Shown here: positions 1 to 12,964 of the stretch, in pieces | Position numbering within the stretch: position 1 is the first letter of the stretch | Layout: every line of letters begins with the position of its first letter | NCBI GenBank assembly: GCA_027575765.1 | Contig: JANBPT010000492.1 | Span: 1-33,551 of the forward strand | DNA: 33,551 nucleotides | Source of the DNA: Tieghemiomyces parasiticus | Taxonomy: Eukaryota; Kickxellomycota; Dimargaritomycetes; Dimargaritales; Dimargaritaceae | Direction: 5' to 3' | Translations under genes and position numbers: made by a program | The notes under the pieces: generated by a model | Databases searched by the model: none | Told to the model about the DNA's origin: nothing | Seen by the model: only the letters and a program-made list of their open reading frames with translations

Positions 1-2852
1 TGGTGGTTTTGGGAACGGCGGTGGTGGTCCGGGGTGACCCCTGTACGACGGGTTAGGGCGCAGCGGTTGCTGGGCGGCAGTAGAGGGTCAGGAGGTCGGG
101 TGGCTGGTCGGTGGAGGGCAAGTGGGGAGCTAGATGCTGGAGAGGCAGTGCCACGGACGGTGGCGCAGGCCATCCTTGCCGGCCGGGGTTTTTGGGGGGT
201 TGGTGGCGTGGACGACGGCATTGGAAGGTAGGAGGAGGAGGAGGCGGCGGCGGCGGCAGCTGCCGCTGCCGCTGCTGCCGCCGCCGGCGCCGGTGCAAGA
301 CTCGGTACCGCTAACGTGTTACCGGCCCCACTGCTCACACCTACATTAGCCCCACCCCCGCTCTTGCCATCAATACTGTTACTACAACCAGTCGCCGGCG
401 GGCGCTCGATGGGCTGCAGGGCCCACTGGGATGGTAGCGGTTGGGACGCGTCCTTAAACAAACACGTTAAGGGGAACATTCCGCACTGCCGCGTGGTGTG
501 GTTGTATCCGACGGCCCACCCATCGTCATAAGCCATCTGGATCTCGACGTGGTCGCCCGTCCGGAGGGTCAGTTCACGGGGGGTGCGAGCGTAGAAGGGC
601 TGAATGGCGACGTGCTTGTGGCCGACCGAGCGTACAAAGACGCTAGAGAGAGTGTTACCCGGTATGGGCGGTCCATTGCTTCTGACCACGTTGCCATTGG
701 TGCCGACGCCACCACCGTTAAAAACGGCCGCGGGTGAGGCCTGGCCAGTTGCAGCCCCGACGACTGCCCCTACCGCTGACGAGGCTAGACCCAGTACACC
801 GGTTTTGGTAGCTGGGAGGCGATCGGTATGGTGGCTAGCAGGCTCGCTACCACTAATTATTTCGCCTCCGCTACCGGAGTTGCTACTAAGAAAGCGACGG
901 CGGTGGCGGAATGGATTCAACCAGGTCCACCACCGGTGCCAACGACTAGTCGCCACGCTGGTTTCCAGGCCGTCGCCCCCGCTGAATACCCCAACACAGT
1001 GGCCATCACCATCCTGACGACTCGCAATGAGCTGCTGGCCGATTTCCTCACGGCTCGGGGGTGCGCGGTAGTCGGTCAGGAGGCGCTCGGGTAAAATGTT
1101 TTCGTAGGTGGCGGCCTCCGGGAACTCGGATAACGAAAGTCCGAGTTCCGAGGGCAGACCGGTCATGCCGTTGAATCGGTATTTGTCGCTCGGTCCACTC
1201 GTGGCGGCGGGCCTGTCAAGCCGATGACGAAGTTCGGTGTACCCGGACTTGAACCGGAAACCCGCACGGCGAAACCAATCACCAAGTATGCCGAAGGCTT
1301 CGACGGCCCGGTCGGTAACCGAAAAGTTCAGATTACTAGTTGGCGGGTACGGAGGCTCGCTAGAACCGTGATTCGACTCTAGCTTCTCGCCAGTTAGGGG
1401 CGCCCCTTCACTGCCACCGTCTCCACTGTCTTTGCTTCGCATTCGAGATTCCGCTTGTGCGGCGCCGCGGGCCATCCGGCGTTTCCATAGGAGGGCTAGG
1501 CCGCTAAGGAGGAGCAGGCCAAGGATGCAACCTAGAATAATTGTGGCTATGAGTAGCTCTTGGTTCTTGTGGCGAAGGCCTTCGAGGGCCGGATTTGGCC
1601 GGCGGGTTTTGGTGGTGGTTGTGGTGAGGTTGGCGGAGGCAGCGTCGGTGAGGTTGCCACGTAGACTAAGGTTCAGGCAGGTAGAGGTATTCATCTGGCT
1701 GGGACAAAGAGCGCACTGGCTGAGAAGGTCGCCGTAGCCTGTCGAACAGAGTGAACATGATGGGTGGGTGGCCAGTGGAGTTAGTCTTCAGGCGCGTGAT
1801 TCGATCAACACACGCCTTCTGCGTCCGTGGGCTCTTGAGGGAGAGGGGGAGGGCACTGTTGGTCAGCCATGGCCGGTTGGGCACTTACCACAGGTATCGC
1901 GCTCATTTGCGAGGCCATTCACACAGCTATTGACGTGGTCGTGGCCGCCGAACGGCAGGGGCGCCTCGCACAGGTTGAAAATGGTGGCCAAGCGAGTCAG
2001 CCGACTAGTAGTGAGCTTGAAGTCACCATCAGGACAATACGTCGAATTATTGGCCAGGCGGGCGAGAGAGTGAGCATAGGCCTGACAGGTAGTACGGCAA
2101 AGCGGGCGGGGCAGGTTGGTTCGTATTTTGGGCTCTACCGGTAGTAACGGTGTGCGACGATAGGCCCGCGGGATCACTTCACTGCGCCGGGAATTCGTCC
2201 TAGCAGGTTCTACGGCACGGGAGACCGGAGGCGGGTAGCGGCTCATGCTACCGAACGGCACATGGATGGGATCGGCCGGAATCATTTCGGGGCTCCCCAG
2301 GGCTGTCACGCCCGCCACAGTCTGTTGGGGCTGGTAGTTGTAGCACCTGCCCATGTTGTAAGGTGAGAAGATTATACCTGCGCAGAGCATGCTGGCAGCA
2401 AACCGTCGGCCCAGTAGAGTAGTGAACGTGCCGTTTTTTCCGCTGTTGATACGGCTGCTGCACTGGAGGAGGCGATCCATGTGGTGGATGTCTAGCTGGC
2501 TGCCAAGGTAGCCACGTAGGGCGTCATCGAACTGATCGGCTGTGTGATAGGTCCAGGCCGCAGAGTTGCTAGGGGAAACCTTTGCCCCCTGCCAACCTGA
2601 GCAGATGTGGTGGTCTAGGTTGGGTGAATGACAACACAAATATGGTATGATATGGAGTTAATGATACGCTGGACGCTTTACCGCGTGCGACTGGGTGTAA
2701 TGCTTATGGTCTGAAAACGACCACCAATGGATCTTCCAGTAAACGAGCCATGTCTCTGCTTTACCTGGGATGGTGAAACACGCATCGCTGGCGCTGGCCG
2801 TTGTCGAAATAAGCCATGTGGCCAGGAGTACCGTTGCATATGGCATCCGCAT
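1..2852 (-). CDS. Single-pass membrane protein with Cys-rich ectodomain and cytoplasmic SH3 domain (C-terminus cut by window edge)
   Basis: Three exons are visible: 2852-2765, 2596-1889 and 1738-1, with no stop before the window edge. The introns have GTAAAG and GTAAGT donors and CAG acceptors, and the frame is kept (codons G|GT and G|GC). The start at 2852 gives a signal peptide (VLLATWLISTTASA, then DACF); an in-frame ATG at 2903 would put a polar extension before it. The ectodomain has many spaced cysteines, including CRTTC, CEAP and CALC, and NxT/NxS sites. A hydrophobic helix (LLIATIILGCILGLLLLSG) lies at about 1558-1484, followed by KRR. A long linker leads to an SH3 domain at about 625-455, with the cores ELTLRTGDHVEI, YDDGWAVGYN and CGMFPLTCL. 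A poly-Ala/Ser and Pro-rich tail follows. The topology resembles yeast Fus1 (one membrane segment plus SH3), but the Cys-rich ectodomain does not. A role in surface sensing or polarity signalling is inference. Confidence 0.85.
232..292 (-). repeat. GCN/TCC trinucleotide tract encoding poly-Ala then poly-Ser
   Basis: Read on the minus strand this encodes 14 consecutive alanines using mixed GCN codons, followed by four TCC serines. It sits in the cytoplasmic tail after the SH3 domain. The mixed codons suggest an older or selected tract rather than a fresh slippage expansion, except for the GCC and TCC runs at its end. Confidence 0.8.
1739..1888 (-). other. Intron 2 of the SH3 membrane-protein gene
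   Basis: The intron is 150 bases on the minus strand. It has a GTAAGT donor at 1888, a GACTAAC branch-like motif at 1786-1780 and a CAG acceptor ending at 1739. Removing it joins the ectodomain frame (RDTCG) to the YGDLLSQCALC and membrane-helix frame without a shift. Confidence 0.85.
2597..2764 (-). other. Intron 1 of the SH3 membrane-protein gene
   Basis: The intron is 168 bases on the minus strand, with donor GTAAAG and acceptor CTCAG. It separates the signal-peptide exon (ending CFTIP) from the ectodomain exon (starting GWQGAK). The split glycine codon is restored by joining. Confidence 0.8.
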
Positions 2853-5800
2853 GGCTGACAAGGTTGGAGGGGGGTTGCTTTCCGCGGCTGTAGTCGAGGG
2901 CAATGATGCTCGCTAGACAGATACTCGGTGAGTTCAGCCAGCCGAAATCCGAATTCGTGCAGCGTAGATTGGGTTGTGAACTGAAGCGAGATGTGCGTAA
3001 GGTAGTTGAGCAGAGTGGTGAGGTGGATATGACGAAGGGGTGCGAAGCAGGTGACATGCCAGCGCTATGTAAATAACATACAATGTGGCAATGAAGAGCA
3101 AAGATGCAGCGAAGCGAAGGTAGGTTGGAGAGTGCTAGTAGCAAGTCAACAAAGGGAAGGTGGGACGGAGGGTGCTAGTAGCAGGTGAGCAAGGGGAAGG
3201 ATAACAACAGCCGGTACGTCGCTCCTTGGGCCTAATCGACTAGGTTGCCACGATATGAACTCGGGCACTCAGACTGTCATGAAACCGCGACGCGATATTT
3301 TGATATTATGATTCACGTTGCTTGCTACCCCGCACAGCCCGGTCTACAGTGAGTAAATTATCAGGATTACCTGCGCGACCAAGGGCCTTCGTGTCCTGAC
3401 CGTTCGTGCCAACGTGCTCCATCGCATGAAGGAAACGCTTAGTACATGGGTCTGCTCCGCTCATACTACATGGTTGTTTATAGGAAGGTAAAGGCTTACA
3501 GGGGCAGCGAGGGAAAGGTAAACAATCGTACCGCTGATGGAGCGACTGTTGGGGGCGCGACCGATCAAGCTGCAGAGCGTATCAGGGGTTTGAATTCCTC
3601 CAGGGACCACAGGGACTGCCATAGCGCGAATAAGGGGTAGCAGAGAGCCGTCAAAGGGAACGTGCACGGGTTAAATTCCAGTCAAGGTTTCCTGGTGTCC
3701 TCTCCTTCCCCTTTATCAAATTGGTGTGAAGGGGGACGGTTCCTCTTTCGGTGGCTGCTTTATCGCCCTCGGTCTGCTTGCGATGCACGGCCGCTAAGGG
3801 GTAGGTTTTAATTCTACAGGGTGCACGGTGGGTGAACGTTTGCCAAGGAGCACACTCCAAAGGCCGGAAACCCTGCGTGGTAACAGCGCATTGCGTGGGC
3901 TAGCGCCGCAATCTCTCTCTGCTGTAGCCTGAATTCCATGCATTACTAGAGGACTACAGTAGAGGCTAATTAACCGCCCCCCTATTTTGTGAAATGCACA
4001 CAAAGTATACACAAATACCCCCAACACAAAAATAGCCGGCCGTGTATCTAGCAATGTCCAAGCTTAACCTTATAGATGTAGCGTTCCCGTGTCTCATCAA
4101 ATTAGTTGGCTGGCATAGCTTACTTTAGTTTGACGTGTAAAGTGACCTTGGCCTTGTGCTCATAATACCAATCCCAGCGGAGGCTTCGCACACATTGCAC
4201 TCGGCGCAGACGGGCCGAGTCACTGTGGGCTGCAGACGGGGAAGTGGTAACAGAAGACAAAGTTTATTGCGGCTAATGCTCCAAAACTATCTACAGCATC
4301 TCCCCGACCACCGTGGGCGCCATCCTGTGCAGGGGTTAGGGACCATGAAGCTACCCTGAGCATCAGACCTCCCACAATCTCATTGAAGGACAGTGTCAGC
4401 AGAGTGTACGTTATATTACCGATATCCTAATGAGCCTCCATAAGATCAGCGGCTGCTGACCGACTACAATTCTCACTAGCAACATGATCTGGGGTACACT
4501 GATACAGCGGTCCAACTGCCACCGTCCACGCTCCCTTGGCAATGGGCCAGCACTGAACTTTACTTGCTGCGATAAATAGGAAAACAATATTTTCAGGTTT
4601 AAGTCCGGCGATTCTGGGTCGTTCGTAAGCACACAAGCAAAACAGCGCCCATCGACCGGTTCGTGGTCGTGGCTATCTCTGGTGACAGGCGAAAGAAGCA
4701 AATATAATAGCCATTCCTTAGGGAAGCTAGACGGCTCCACATTCTCCAGTTGCGATGTCAGGTGGGACGTAGTGCGAGTGACTGGCCCGGCCAGCCGTCC
4801 CTAGGCAAGCCAGGATGGTCATGCAGCATGTGGCCAAATAGAGGGCGACAGGGCGGGTGTTTTCGGCTCGTCAAGCAGGTCACTTGGTACCCTCGAGTAG
4901 TCCAGGAGACCGACCCGATCGCCGTCGTTCAGGTGCCCCCGAGGACAGCCTATTTTTGTTTCCACCGCACCGGGTAGTAAATTGATATCAAGTCGGTTTT
5001 GGCATTGGAGATAAAAGGTCGGAGAGAAACGCCATCGGTAGCGGGCAGGTGGGGCCGAGGTACTGATACACCCTCGCGTCACCAGCCCGTCTTGTGCTCC
5101 AACGGTCATCTCGGATGTAGTTGAGGATGGGCAATAAGGTGTAAGCGAGGGTGTGTATCTCCCCCCCATATCGCGCCACTCTAATCTGCAGAGCCCGGAT
5201 AAGCTGAATGGTATTCCCGTCGCCGGACGCGATCCATTATTTGACGACGGGAAGGCAGAGGGGTGTCTGTACACGTGCAGGGCCGCCTAGGCGGTATCTA
5301 CTGCAGCCCAGGTACCTCTGCACGACCCTACTTACCAGCAGGATGACACGGGCCGTATTTTCCTGAGTGGTCAGGCTGTAATGCACAGCGAGCTATTTTC
5401 ACAATCGAAAGTAGGTCTAGGCGTGGAGGAGAAATCCCCGTGTGCGAAGCACCCGGCCCGGTCGGATCGGGGCTTAAGCGTATCCCCTTCTATCTGGACT
5501 AAAGGTAATGATGTCTCCCTTGCCCATACACACCGTCCCGCCGAGCAGCCTTACCTCTCTCCTTAGTTTGCCACGCGCCTGAACGTCACATCATTCAGGA
5601 GACTGGGCTGGCCTGTGCCCTACCGGTTCAGCTACGCAGGTGACCAACACGAACCATGCTTGAGGCCCGGGCCGATCATGCTATATTGTCCAGGCTAGGT
5701 TGCCAACCACCAGGGTGAGGGGAACGACGGGCAGGCAGTGCTTGTCCCGCTGCCTGACCTTCCCAGGGCTGATCTCCTGGCCACGGTCATTTGTCCGCTC

Positions 5801-6313
5801 CCCATCCTCTTCTCTCTCCCCCTGGCCCTCGCGTACTATATGGCGGATGGACATCGGCGTGACTGGTGCGCCACTGGGTTGGTGAGATACTCACACTCCC
5901 TGTCCTCTTCGTCTGCTGCCCCTCGACAGCTGTCCCAGCGTCCAATCGGCAATAAAATGAACCCTGTCCGCTCTCGACAGCGCCTTCGATGTTCAGTCCC
6001 GTCCACTCACTCCTACCTACACGCGCTGACACCGTATTCCGCCACAATCAACCGTCTTCCAGTTACTAGTGCACCGCCATACCCACCTGAAACCCGACCT
6101 GGCAGCTGCGCATATTACCCCGCACGGCTTGCCTCACGTTCTCTCTCCTCGCCGCCCGCCGATATTAGTTATTAGCGTTGGAGCTCTTTTCGTGCCTCTC
6201 ACTGCCGCCTCCAGTCCTATTCCTCTCGCTCATTCCGACCGCCGAATTCGGTACTCGAAGGCGCGCTTAACTCCGTCCAACCTCATTTCACCCCTCATAG
6301 CTCCAACTCCGCC
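2853..6313. other. Intergenic region, no supportable gene
   Basis: All open frames here are short, lack recognisable domains and do not link through good splice sites into a longer protein. The left part (about 2850-3200) is purine-rich on the plus strand, as expected for the leader of the minus-strand SH3 gene. A TATAAAC (minus strand) lies at about 3483-3477. The right part (about 5740-6313) is pyrimidine-rich and probably the leader of the mannosidase gene. An isolated strong minus-strand donor (CTG|GTAAGTA) near 5333 has no convincing exon attached. I found no tRNA, 5S or snRNA consensus. Confidence 0.6.
3121..3200. repeat. Imperfect 40-base tandem duplication
   Basis: Units 3121-3160 and 3161-3200 align without gaps, with 8 differences in 40 (about 80% identity). 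They share the core GAGxGTGCTAGTAGCA and the end GGGAAGG. The repeat lies in the purine-rich (plus-strand) DNA upstream of the SH3 membrane-protein gene, so it is probably in its leader or promoter. Confidence 0.85.
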
Positions 6314-9058
<2,745 letters not shown>

Positions 9059-9446
9059 GCCGTTCGAGTCCCACCTTGCGCTTGGTGCTGGCCGGCCTGT
9101 ACCTAACCTCTCCACGCCTCGTGACCTTCTTCCGAGCCCACCGCCTCCTCTACTGACAAGTCTCACTCATGCCATTTTATATCCTGTTTGTCCTTTACAA
9201 CAATTATCATTCGATTTGGTTTAAGGCGCCTCGGCCTTACATAGCTTCTCCGATCTATTCAACCCATCCCCGTTTAATAAAGTTGCCTCTAATTCATAAT
9301 ATAAATAGAATAGCCTTAGGGCTCCCTCCCGTATAGTAGGGCTGTCCAAACTGGACCCTTTCTAACCTACGGTCATTTAGTATATATATATTTATGAATT
9401 CCACACCAAGTGTCGAGGAGACCTCGACCCGTAGGTCGGCTGGTTC
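9059..9446. other. Convergent 3' region between GH47 and cactin genes
   Basis: This 388-base stretch holds the 3' ends of two converging genes. It is AT-rich from about 9180, with a plus-strand AATAAA at 9276-9281 and a run of TA steps near 9381-9392. A minus-strand ATAAA-like element at about 9395-9390 could serve cactin. No coding potential is seen. Confidence 0.6.
9276..9281 (+). promoter_or_regulatory. Poly(A) signal AATAAA for the GH47 gene
   Basis: A perfect AATAAA lies 218 bases after the GH47 stop codon, in AT-rich sequence. It is the only canonical hexamer between the two convergent genes on this strand. Confidence 0.55.
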
Positions 9447-11435
9447 TCACCGCCGGTAATACAAGCGCTTGAAGTTAAAGTGCAGCTGCAATGTACCCCG
9501 GTCGAATACGTTACGGAACCCACGCCGCCGGAGCAACTCCCAGTCCTTATTGATGATACGGAAGGCGATGTCCTCGTAGGGTGGCCCGGCCGAGAACCGC
9601 AGGATGACCGTCTCATCCGAGGTGGGGTCCTTTTCGACCACGTAGGACGGGGCCACTGTCTTATCGATGAGGTCCGGGTAAAAGATGTTGAACTGATACC
9701 CCTGGACAACCTTGGGTGGCGGGTTATCGTCATCGTAGTGGGCGCGGTTGAACTTGTTCCAATCGAAGCCGGTAATGATACGGTTGAAAAAGCGTGGTTT
9801 GCGCGGACGATACTTGTCCTGCCACTGGTATTTCGTCGGGGACGCGGTCGATTCTAGCTGGGCCTCGGTGTTGAACACTTCTTGGCTGTAGCTCATTCCA
9901 CGCGCCGCCTCCTCCTTGAGGAGGAGGGAGGCCAGATCCGACTCGCCTGCGGTGTCGAGATTGGCCCGGCGACGGAGGCCGTCTCGCTTGGCCACGAACT
10001 GCTGGCGGAGGACCCGCAGCCGCGCCGCGTGGAGGGCCCGGGCGTCCTCGGCCGCCGTCAGGATGGGCAGGTCCGGTACGTCTGACGGGGCCTGCGGCAT
10101 CAATTTGGGACTCATGCCCGGGTGGTAATGGTTCGCTGTGATGGCTTTGTCGGCCGAGGGTACGTTTTCGGCCGGGCCACTCGCGGCACGGTCGTCGGCA
10201 GCCTCCCCAGTCGCCTCCTCGTCGGACCGCAGGGCGTCGGGCATATCGATCTCGGCCGCTAGGTCCTCCTTCTCACGGAGTGCCTCCGCCAGCTGTTTCT
10301 GATGGAGCTGCTCTAGGCGCTTCAGCAAAATCTGCTCGTGAATCTCCCGTAGGCGGGCCTTAGCCTTGTGGACGGCTAATAGCTTTCGGACGGCCTCCCA
10401 GTAATCCACGTCAACAGGTTCGTCGCTGTTCAGTTTCCGGTCTATCTGTTTCTCGAGGGTAATGAGGGCCTCATAGCCTTTGCCCGCGAAGATTTGTGTG
10501 ATTTCGTCAGTGGCCAGCAACGTCGGTGGGGCGGCATTACCGTTCTCGGCCGCTCCGACTTCTTGTAGCCGTGCCTCACACACTACCCGGAGGCAGGTCC
10601 AAAACTCACGGCTCTGTTGGTCCCGCTCGAGCGAGAGGTAAAAGTTAATTTCCTGGAACAGCTCAGTCAGCTCGGCGTGCGAGAGGTCGTCGCAAACGCT
10701 ATAGGGTTCGTTTACATCTATCTCAATGTCCAGATCGGCGTCGCCCCCGTCACCAGCGTCTGTGAGTAGGCGCTTCTTATCCTCTGAGTCGTCCTGGACC
10801 AGTCGCAGATTCATTGCCAGCAAGTCGATAGCCTTGGCGCGGCCCTCCTTGATTCGCACCTCTGCGCGTCTCTTGGCTTGCTCCAGGTGAAACTCTTCCT
10901 CCTGAGCCTCCCAGTCCCCGAACGCGGCGATCTCGGCAGCGCGTCGCTTCCGGTCCTCCTCATCTTGACGCGCTTGCCGGTCCAACTCGCGTTGGACCTT
11001 ACGCTCGGCCAGTTTACGCAACTCATCGGCGGCCTCGGCCCGGCGGGCGGCCTCCTGCTCTTTCCTCTGCTGGGAACTGAGACCCTTATTTTTTTCCTGC
11101 TCAGTTTTCTTCTTCCAGACAAACTTGTCTTGCAGTTGGGCCGAGTCAAAGCGGTTATCGAGAGAAGTGTAGCCCGTTGGGTGGCTGACGGCTGTAGGCA
11201 TTAGATCAGCGGTATCGGTAGCAGTAGAGAGTTCGGTCTTGCGCCGACGGGACGACGATGGTGACGGGGACCGCGTCCGGTCGCGGTGGCGGCGGCGGCG
11301 GCGATGATCCCGACGTGAAGGTGACCGATCGTCTGACTGGTGGTGACTGCGGGAAGGTCGGCCGCTACGCGTACTTGACCGTTCCCTGGAATGCCGTCGA
11401 CGGCGGCGCGCGGAGGGAGAGCGGGATCGAGGCAT
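9447..11435 (-). CDS. CACTIN: Cactin (spliceosome-associated protein)
   Basis: A single uninterrupted exon gives 662 residues. The N-terminal 70 or so residues are RS/RD-rich (MPRSRSPSARRRRRHSR). A charged helical segment follows (KQ, EE and RR-rich, about residues 100-200), then the conserved middle region with AKAIDLLAMNLRL and LFQEINFYLSLE. A disordered linker leads to the C-terminal cactin domain (about 535-662), which reads YQWQDKYRPRKPRFFNR, GYQFNIFYPDLIDK, ILRFSAGPPYEDIAFRI and LHFNFKRLYYRR up to the stop. The C-terminal block is diagnostic of the family. Cactin acts in the nucleus in pre-mRNA splicing; the fission-yeast homologue Cay1 is also linked to splicing. I start at 11435, because MPRSRSPS matches the usual beginning. 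The frame stays open to an ATG at 11513, which would add 26 residues of unlike composition. Confidence 0.93.
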   Translation of the reverse strand: MPRSRSPSARRRRRHSRERSSTRSGRPSRSHHQSDDRSPSRRDHRRRRRHRDRTRSPSPSSSRRRKTELSTATDTADLMPTAVSHPTGYTSLDNRFDSAQLQDKFVWKKKTEQEKNKGLSSQQRKEQEAARRAEAADELRKLAERKVQRELDRQARQDEEDRKRRAAEIAAFGDWEAQEEEFHLEQAKRRAEVRIKEGRAKAIDLLAMNLRLVQDDSEDKKRLLTDAGDGGDADLDIEIDVNEPYSVCDDLSHAELTELFQEINFYLSLERDQQSREFWTCLRVVCEARLQEVGAAENGNAAPPTLLATDEITQIFAGKGYEALITLEKQIDRKLNSDEPVDVDYWEAVRKLLAVHKAKARLREIHEQILLKRLEQLHQKQLAEALREKEDLAAEIDMPDALRSDEEATGEAADDRAASGPAENVPSADKAITANHYHPGMSPKLMPQAPSDVPDLPILTAAEDARALHAARLRVLRQQFVAKRDGLRRRANLDTAGESDLASLLLKEEAARGMSYSQEVFNTEAQLESTASPTKYQWQDKYRPRKPRFFNRIITGFDWNKFNRAHYDDDNPPPKVVQGYQFNIFYPDLIDKTVAPSYVVEKDPTSDETVILRFSAGPPYEDIAFRIINKDWELLRRRGFRNVFDRGTLQLHFNFKRLYYRR

Positions 11436-11720
11436 TCGAGGTCCGTCCTGGATGAAATGGGGCGGGATACAGTGTTGTGAAGGAGTGTCAAACAAAATCG
11501 GGATGCCACACAAATGAAGAAGACTAAAAAAATAAGGAGAAGGATGACGAAGAGTATATTTGTGGCATTATGGGACTCGTAAGGAAATGCGAGGTGTAAG
11601 GTATGCGAGCTAGGGCCGGCCTGTATGGCGACGCAAGGTGGGACGCGTCAACCCGCCGTGCGCAATAAAGGCTCCAGATCCAGCCTACCCATCCACGCAT
11701 AATAACTAAACTGCTAGGCC

Positions 11721-11730
11721 TATATATAAT
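11721..11730 (-). promoter_or_regulatory. TATA-like element upstream of cactin
   Basis: TATATATAAT on the plus strand also reads as ATTATATATA on the minus strand. It lies about 290 bases upstream of the chosen cactin start, beyond a purine-rich (minus-strand pyrimidine-rich) leader. It could be used in either direction. Confidence 0.35.
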
Positions 11731-12352
11731 GACTACACCATTTTCTATCGTCACCGATGATGTTCCTACCCTGCGGGCCTCCGCTTATCTTGTTCCTCCC
11801 CTTCAAATGGACCCAGGCCCGAGGACAAGACAGACCGCAAGAACAGGCAAAGTTCGAGCATGGCACGGATCGGTTGCACTTTCCCGGGTGAGTTTTAATA
11901 CTAATAGAATGGCCTTAATAAGGGGGCTCGGGGGTTACAACTAACCGCGCGAATGTCTTTCTATTTATTGGGAATTACACATACTGTGGTGCCCACAACA
12001 ACCAACCTAATCAATCATCATGTCAACCACCCATTTCCCCTCACCTAAGCTCCCTTCTTTCTCTCTTCCTCCCGTCTGGAGCCTCAGATATCCCTTTAGT
12101 CCTCCATTCCTATATTTCTTTGCTGCGACGCCAACCTTTCTGATCCGTTGGCCGTCACCACCTTCTTTGACTGGCGCCTCCACCTCCATCCGCTTCGAGC
12201 CTCCTTCCCCTCACTACTCTTCGTATTGACCTAGCAGCCGCGCAACTGCTTTCCCTATCCGCCTGGGCATCAACCCCACCCCGCACTATCGTCCTGGGGT
12301 TCGCTATGAACTCAAGCTGTAGCCATTATGAAGGGTGCCGGCCATCTTTCAC
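11731..12352. other. Intergenic region with pyrimidine-rich tract
   Basis: There is no credible ORF here. The segment at about 12030-12230 is strongly C/T-rich on the plus strand, which in this window marks DNA upstream of plus-strand genes. It precedes the TATAAAA at 12353. Confidence 0.5.
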
Positions 12353-12359
12353 TATAAAA
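12353..12359 (+). promoter_or_regulatory. TATA box of a putative small plus-strand gene
   Basis: TATAAAA lies in the context CACTATAAAAGACC. It is followed within 80 bases by a spliceable leader and then by an ATG at 12568. Confidence 0.5.
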
Positions 12360-12435
12360 GACCTTTCGGTCGCTACTCCATAAACGATAGCTTAACACAC
12401 ATACACAACCGTCTTCATTATTCTGCGATCCGTTC

Positions 12436-12547
12436 GTAAGTCTTGTCATTTATTAGTCTTTAGCTCCCTGGCTACTAGCCTGTAGTTCCTCTGGGGAGTT
12501 TCCCCTACGACACGGCTAACTTCCGACTTCCAACCCCAACTCGACAG
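12436..12547 (+). other. Predicted 5' leader intron
   Basis: The donor is GTAAGT, a CTAAC branch motif lies at 12516-12520, and the acceptor is CGACAG ending at 12547 (112 bases). These match the introns of the GH47 gene. Joining places the ATG at 12568 some 20 bases into the second exon. Confidence 0.55.
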
Positions 12548-12567
12548 GAGCTCGGTCATTCCCCGTC

Positions 12568-12861
12568 ATGGAGAAGCTAAAATCAGGCCCCGCGACTATA
12601 CCAAACGATTTTTCGTCATTCACCAACGCATATACTTTAAGTAGGCGAGTTGACCATATATATATATATATATTGGTAAAGTGTAGTAACTGCCCTTATT
12701 GCTTGGTCATTACGCTAGCCAGCCCTCCCACGGGAATCACTTCATCAGCTCCCCGCCCTCGGGTCGCACACTTCCATTTCAGTGCCTTTCCTCGCATTGA
12801 CTTTGCAAGTGCTAAACTGCAACTTGAAAAATTAAAGAGTCAAAATGACGACGAATTCTAG
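12568..12861 (+). CDS. Hypothetical small protein (structure uncertain)
   Basis: The open frame encodes 97 residues, starting MEKLKSGPATIPNDFSSF and ending SAKLQLEKLKSQNDDEF, a short helical, acidic C-terminus. I do not recognise it. Support comes from the TATA box at 12353 and the well-formed leader intron. A (TA)n run at 12656-12673 sits inside the frame, so a second intron from GTAGGC at 12641 is possible. Acceptors at TAG|CC (12718) or CAG|CT (12748) would keep the frame and yield a protein of roughly 60-70 residues. The transcript is more certain than the protein. The alternative is a non-coding RNA. Confidence 0.3.
   Translation: MEKLKSGPATIPNDFSSFTNAYTLSRRVDHIYIYILVKCSNCPYCLVITLASPPTGITSSAPRPRVAHFHFSAFPRIDFASAKLQLEKLKSQNDDEF
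12656..12673. repeat. (AT)n microsatellite
   Basis: This is an uninterrupted run of about nine AT units, inside the putative small gene and probably in an intron. It could also be mistaken for a TATA box. Confidence 0.8.
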
Positions 12862-12964
12862 ATTTATATCACGTAGTGCCAATCCGTGGGTAGATACAAG
12901 CCTTCCCCCCCCTCTATTTCTCTCTCACTTCCAATTCGCCAAGTCAAGTGCGCGTTTGGCCAGA

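Noticed and set aside
1666..1884. 72-codon minus-strand frame between the ectodomain and membrane-helix exons
   Set aside because: It mostly covers the 150-base intron with clear GTAAGT, CTAAC and CAG signals. Splicing joins the true frames.
3570..3830. Several TTYRAATTCC-like strings reminiscent of tRNA T-loops
   Set aside because: None could be folded into a T arm with a matching acceptor stem, and the loop lengths are wrong.
4411..4740. Minus-strand frames of 109 and 69 codons in the left intergenic region
   Set aside because: They have no signal peptide, domain or consistent splice sites linking them to other frames, so they are within chance expectation.
9061..9075. GTTCGAGTCCCACC, resembling a tRNA T-arm/B box
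   Set aside because: The 5' half of the T stem does not pair, and no acceptor, anticodon or D arm is present. It lies just after the GH47 stop codon.
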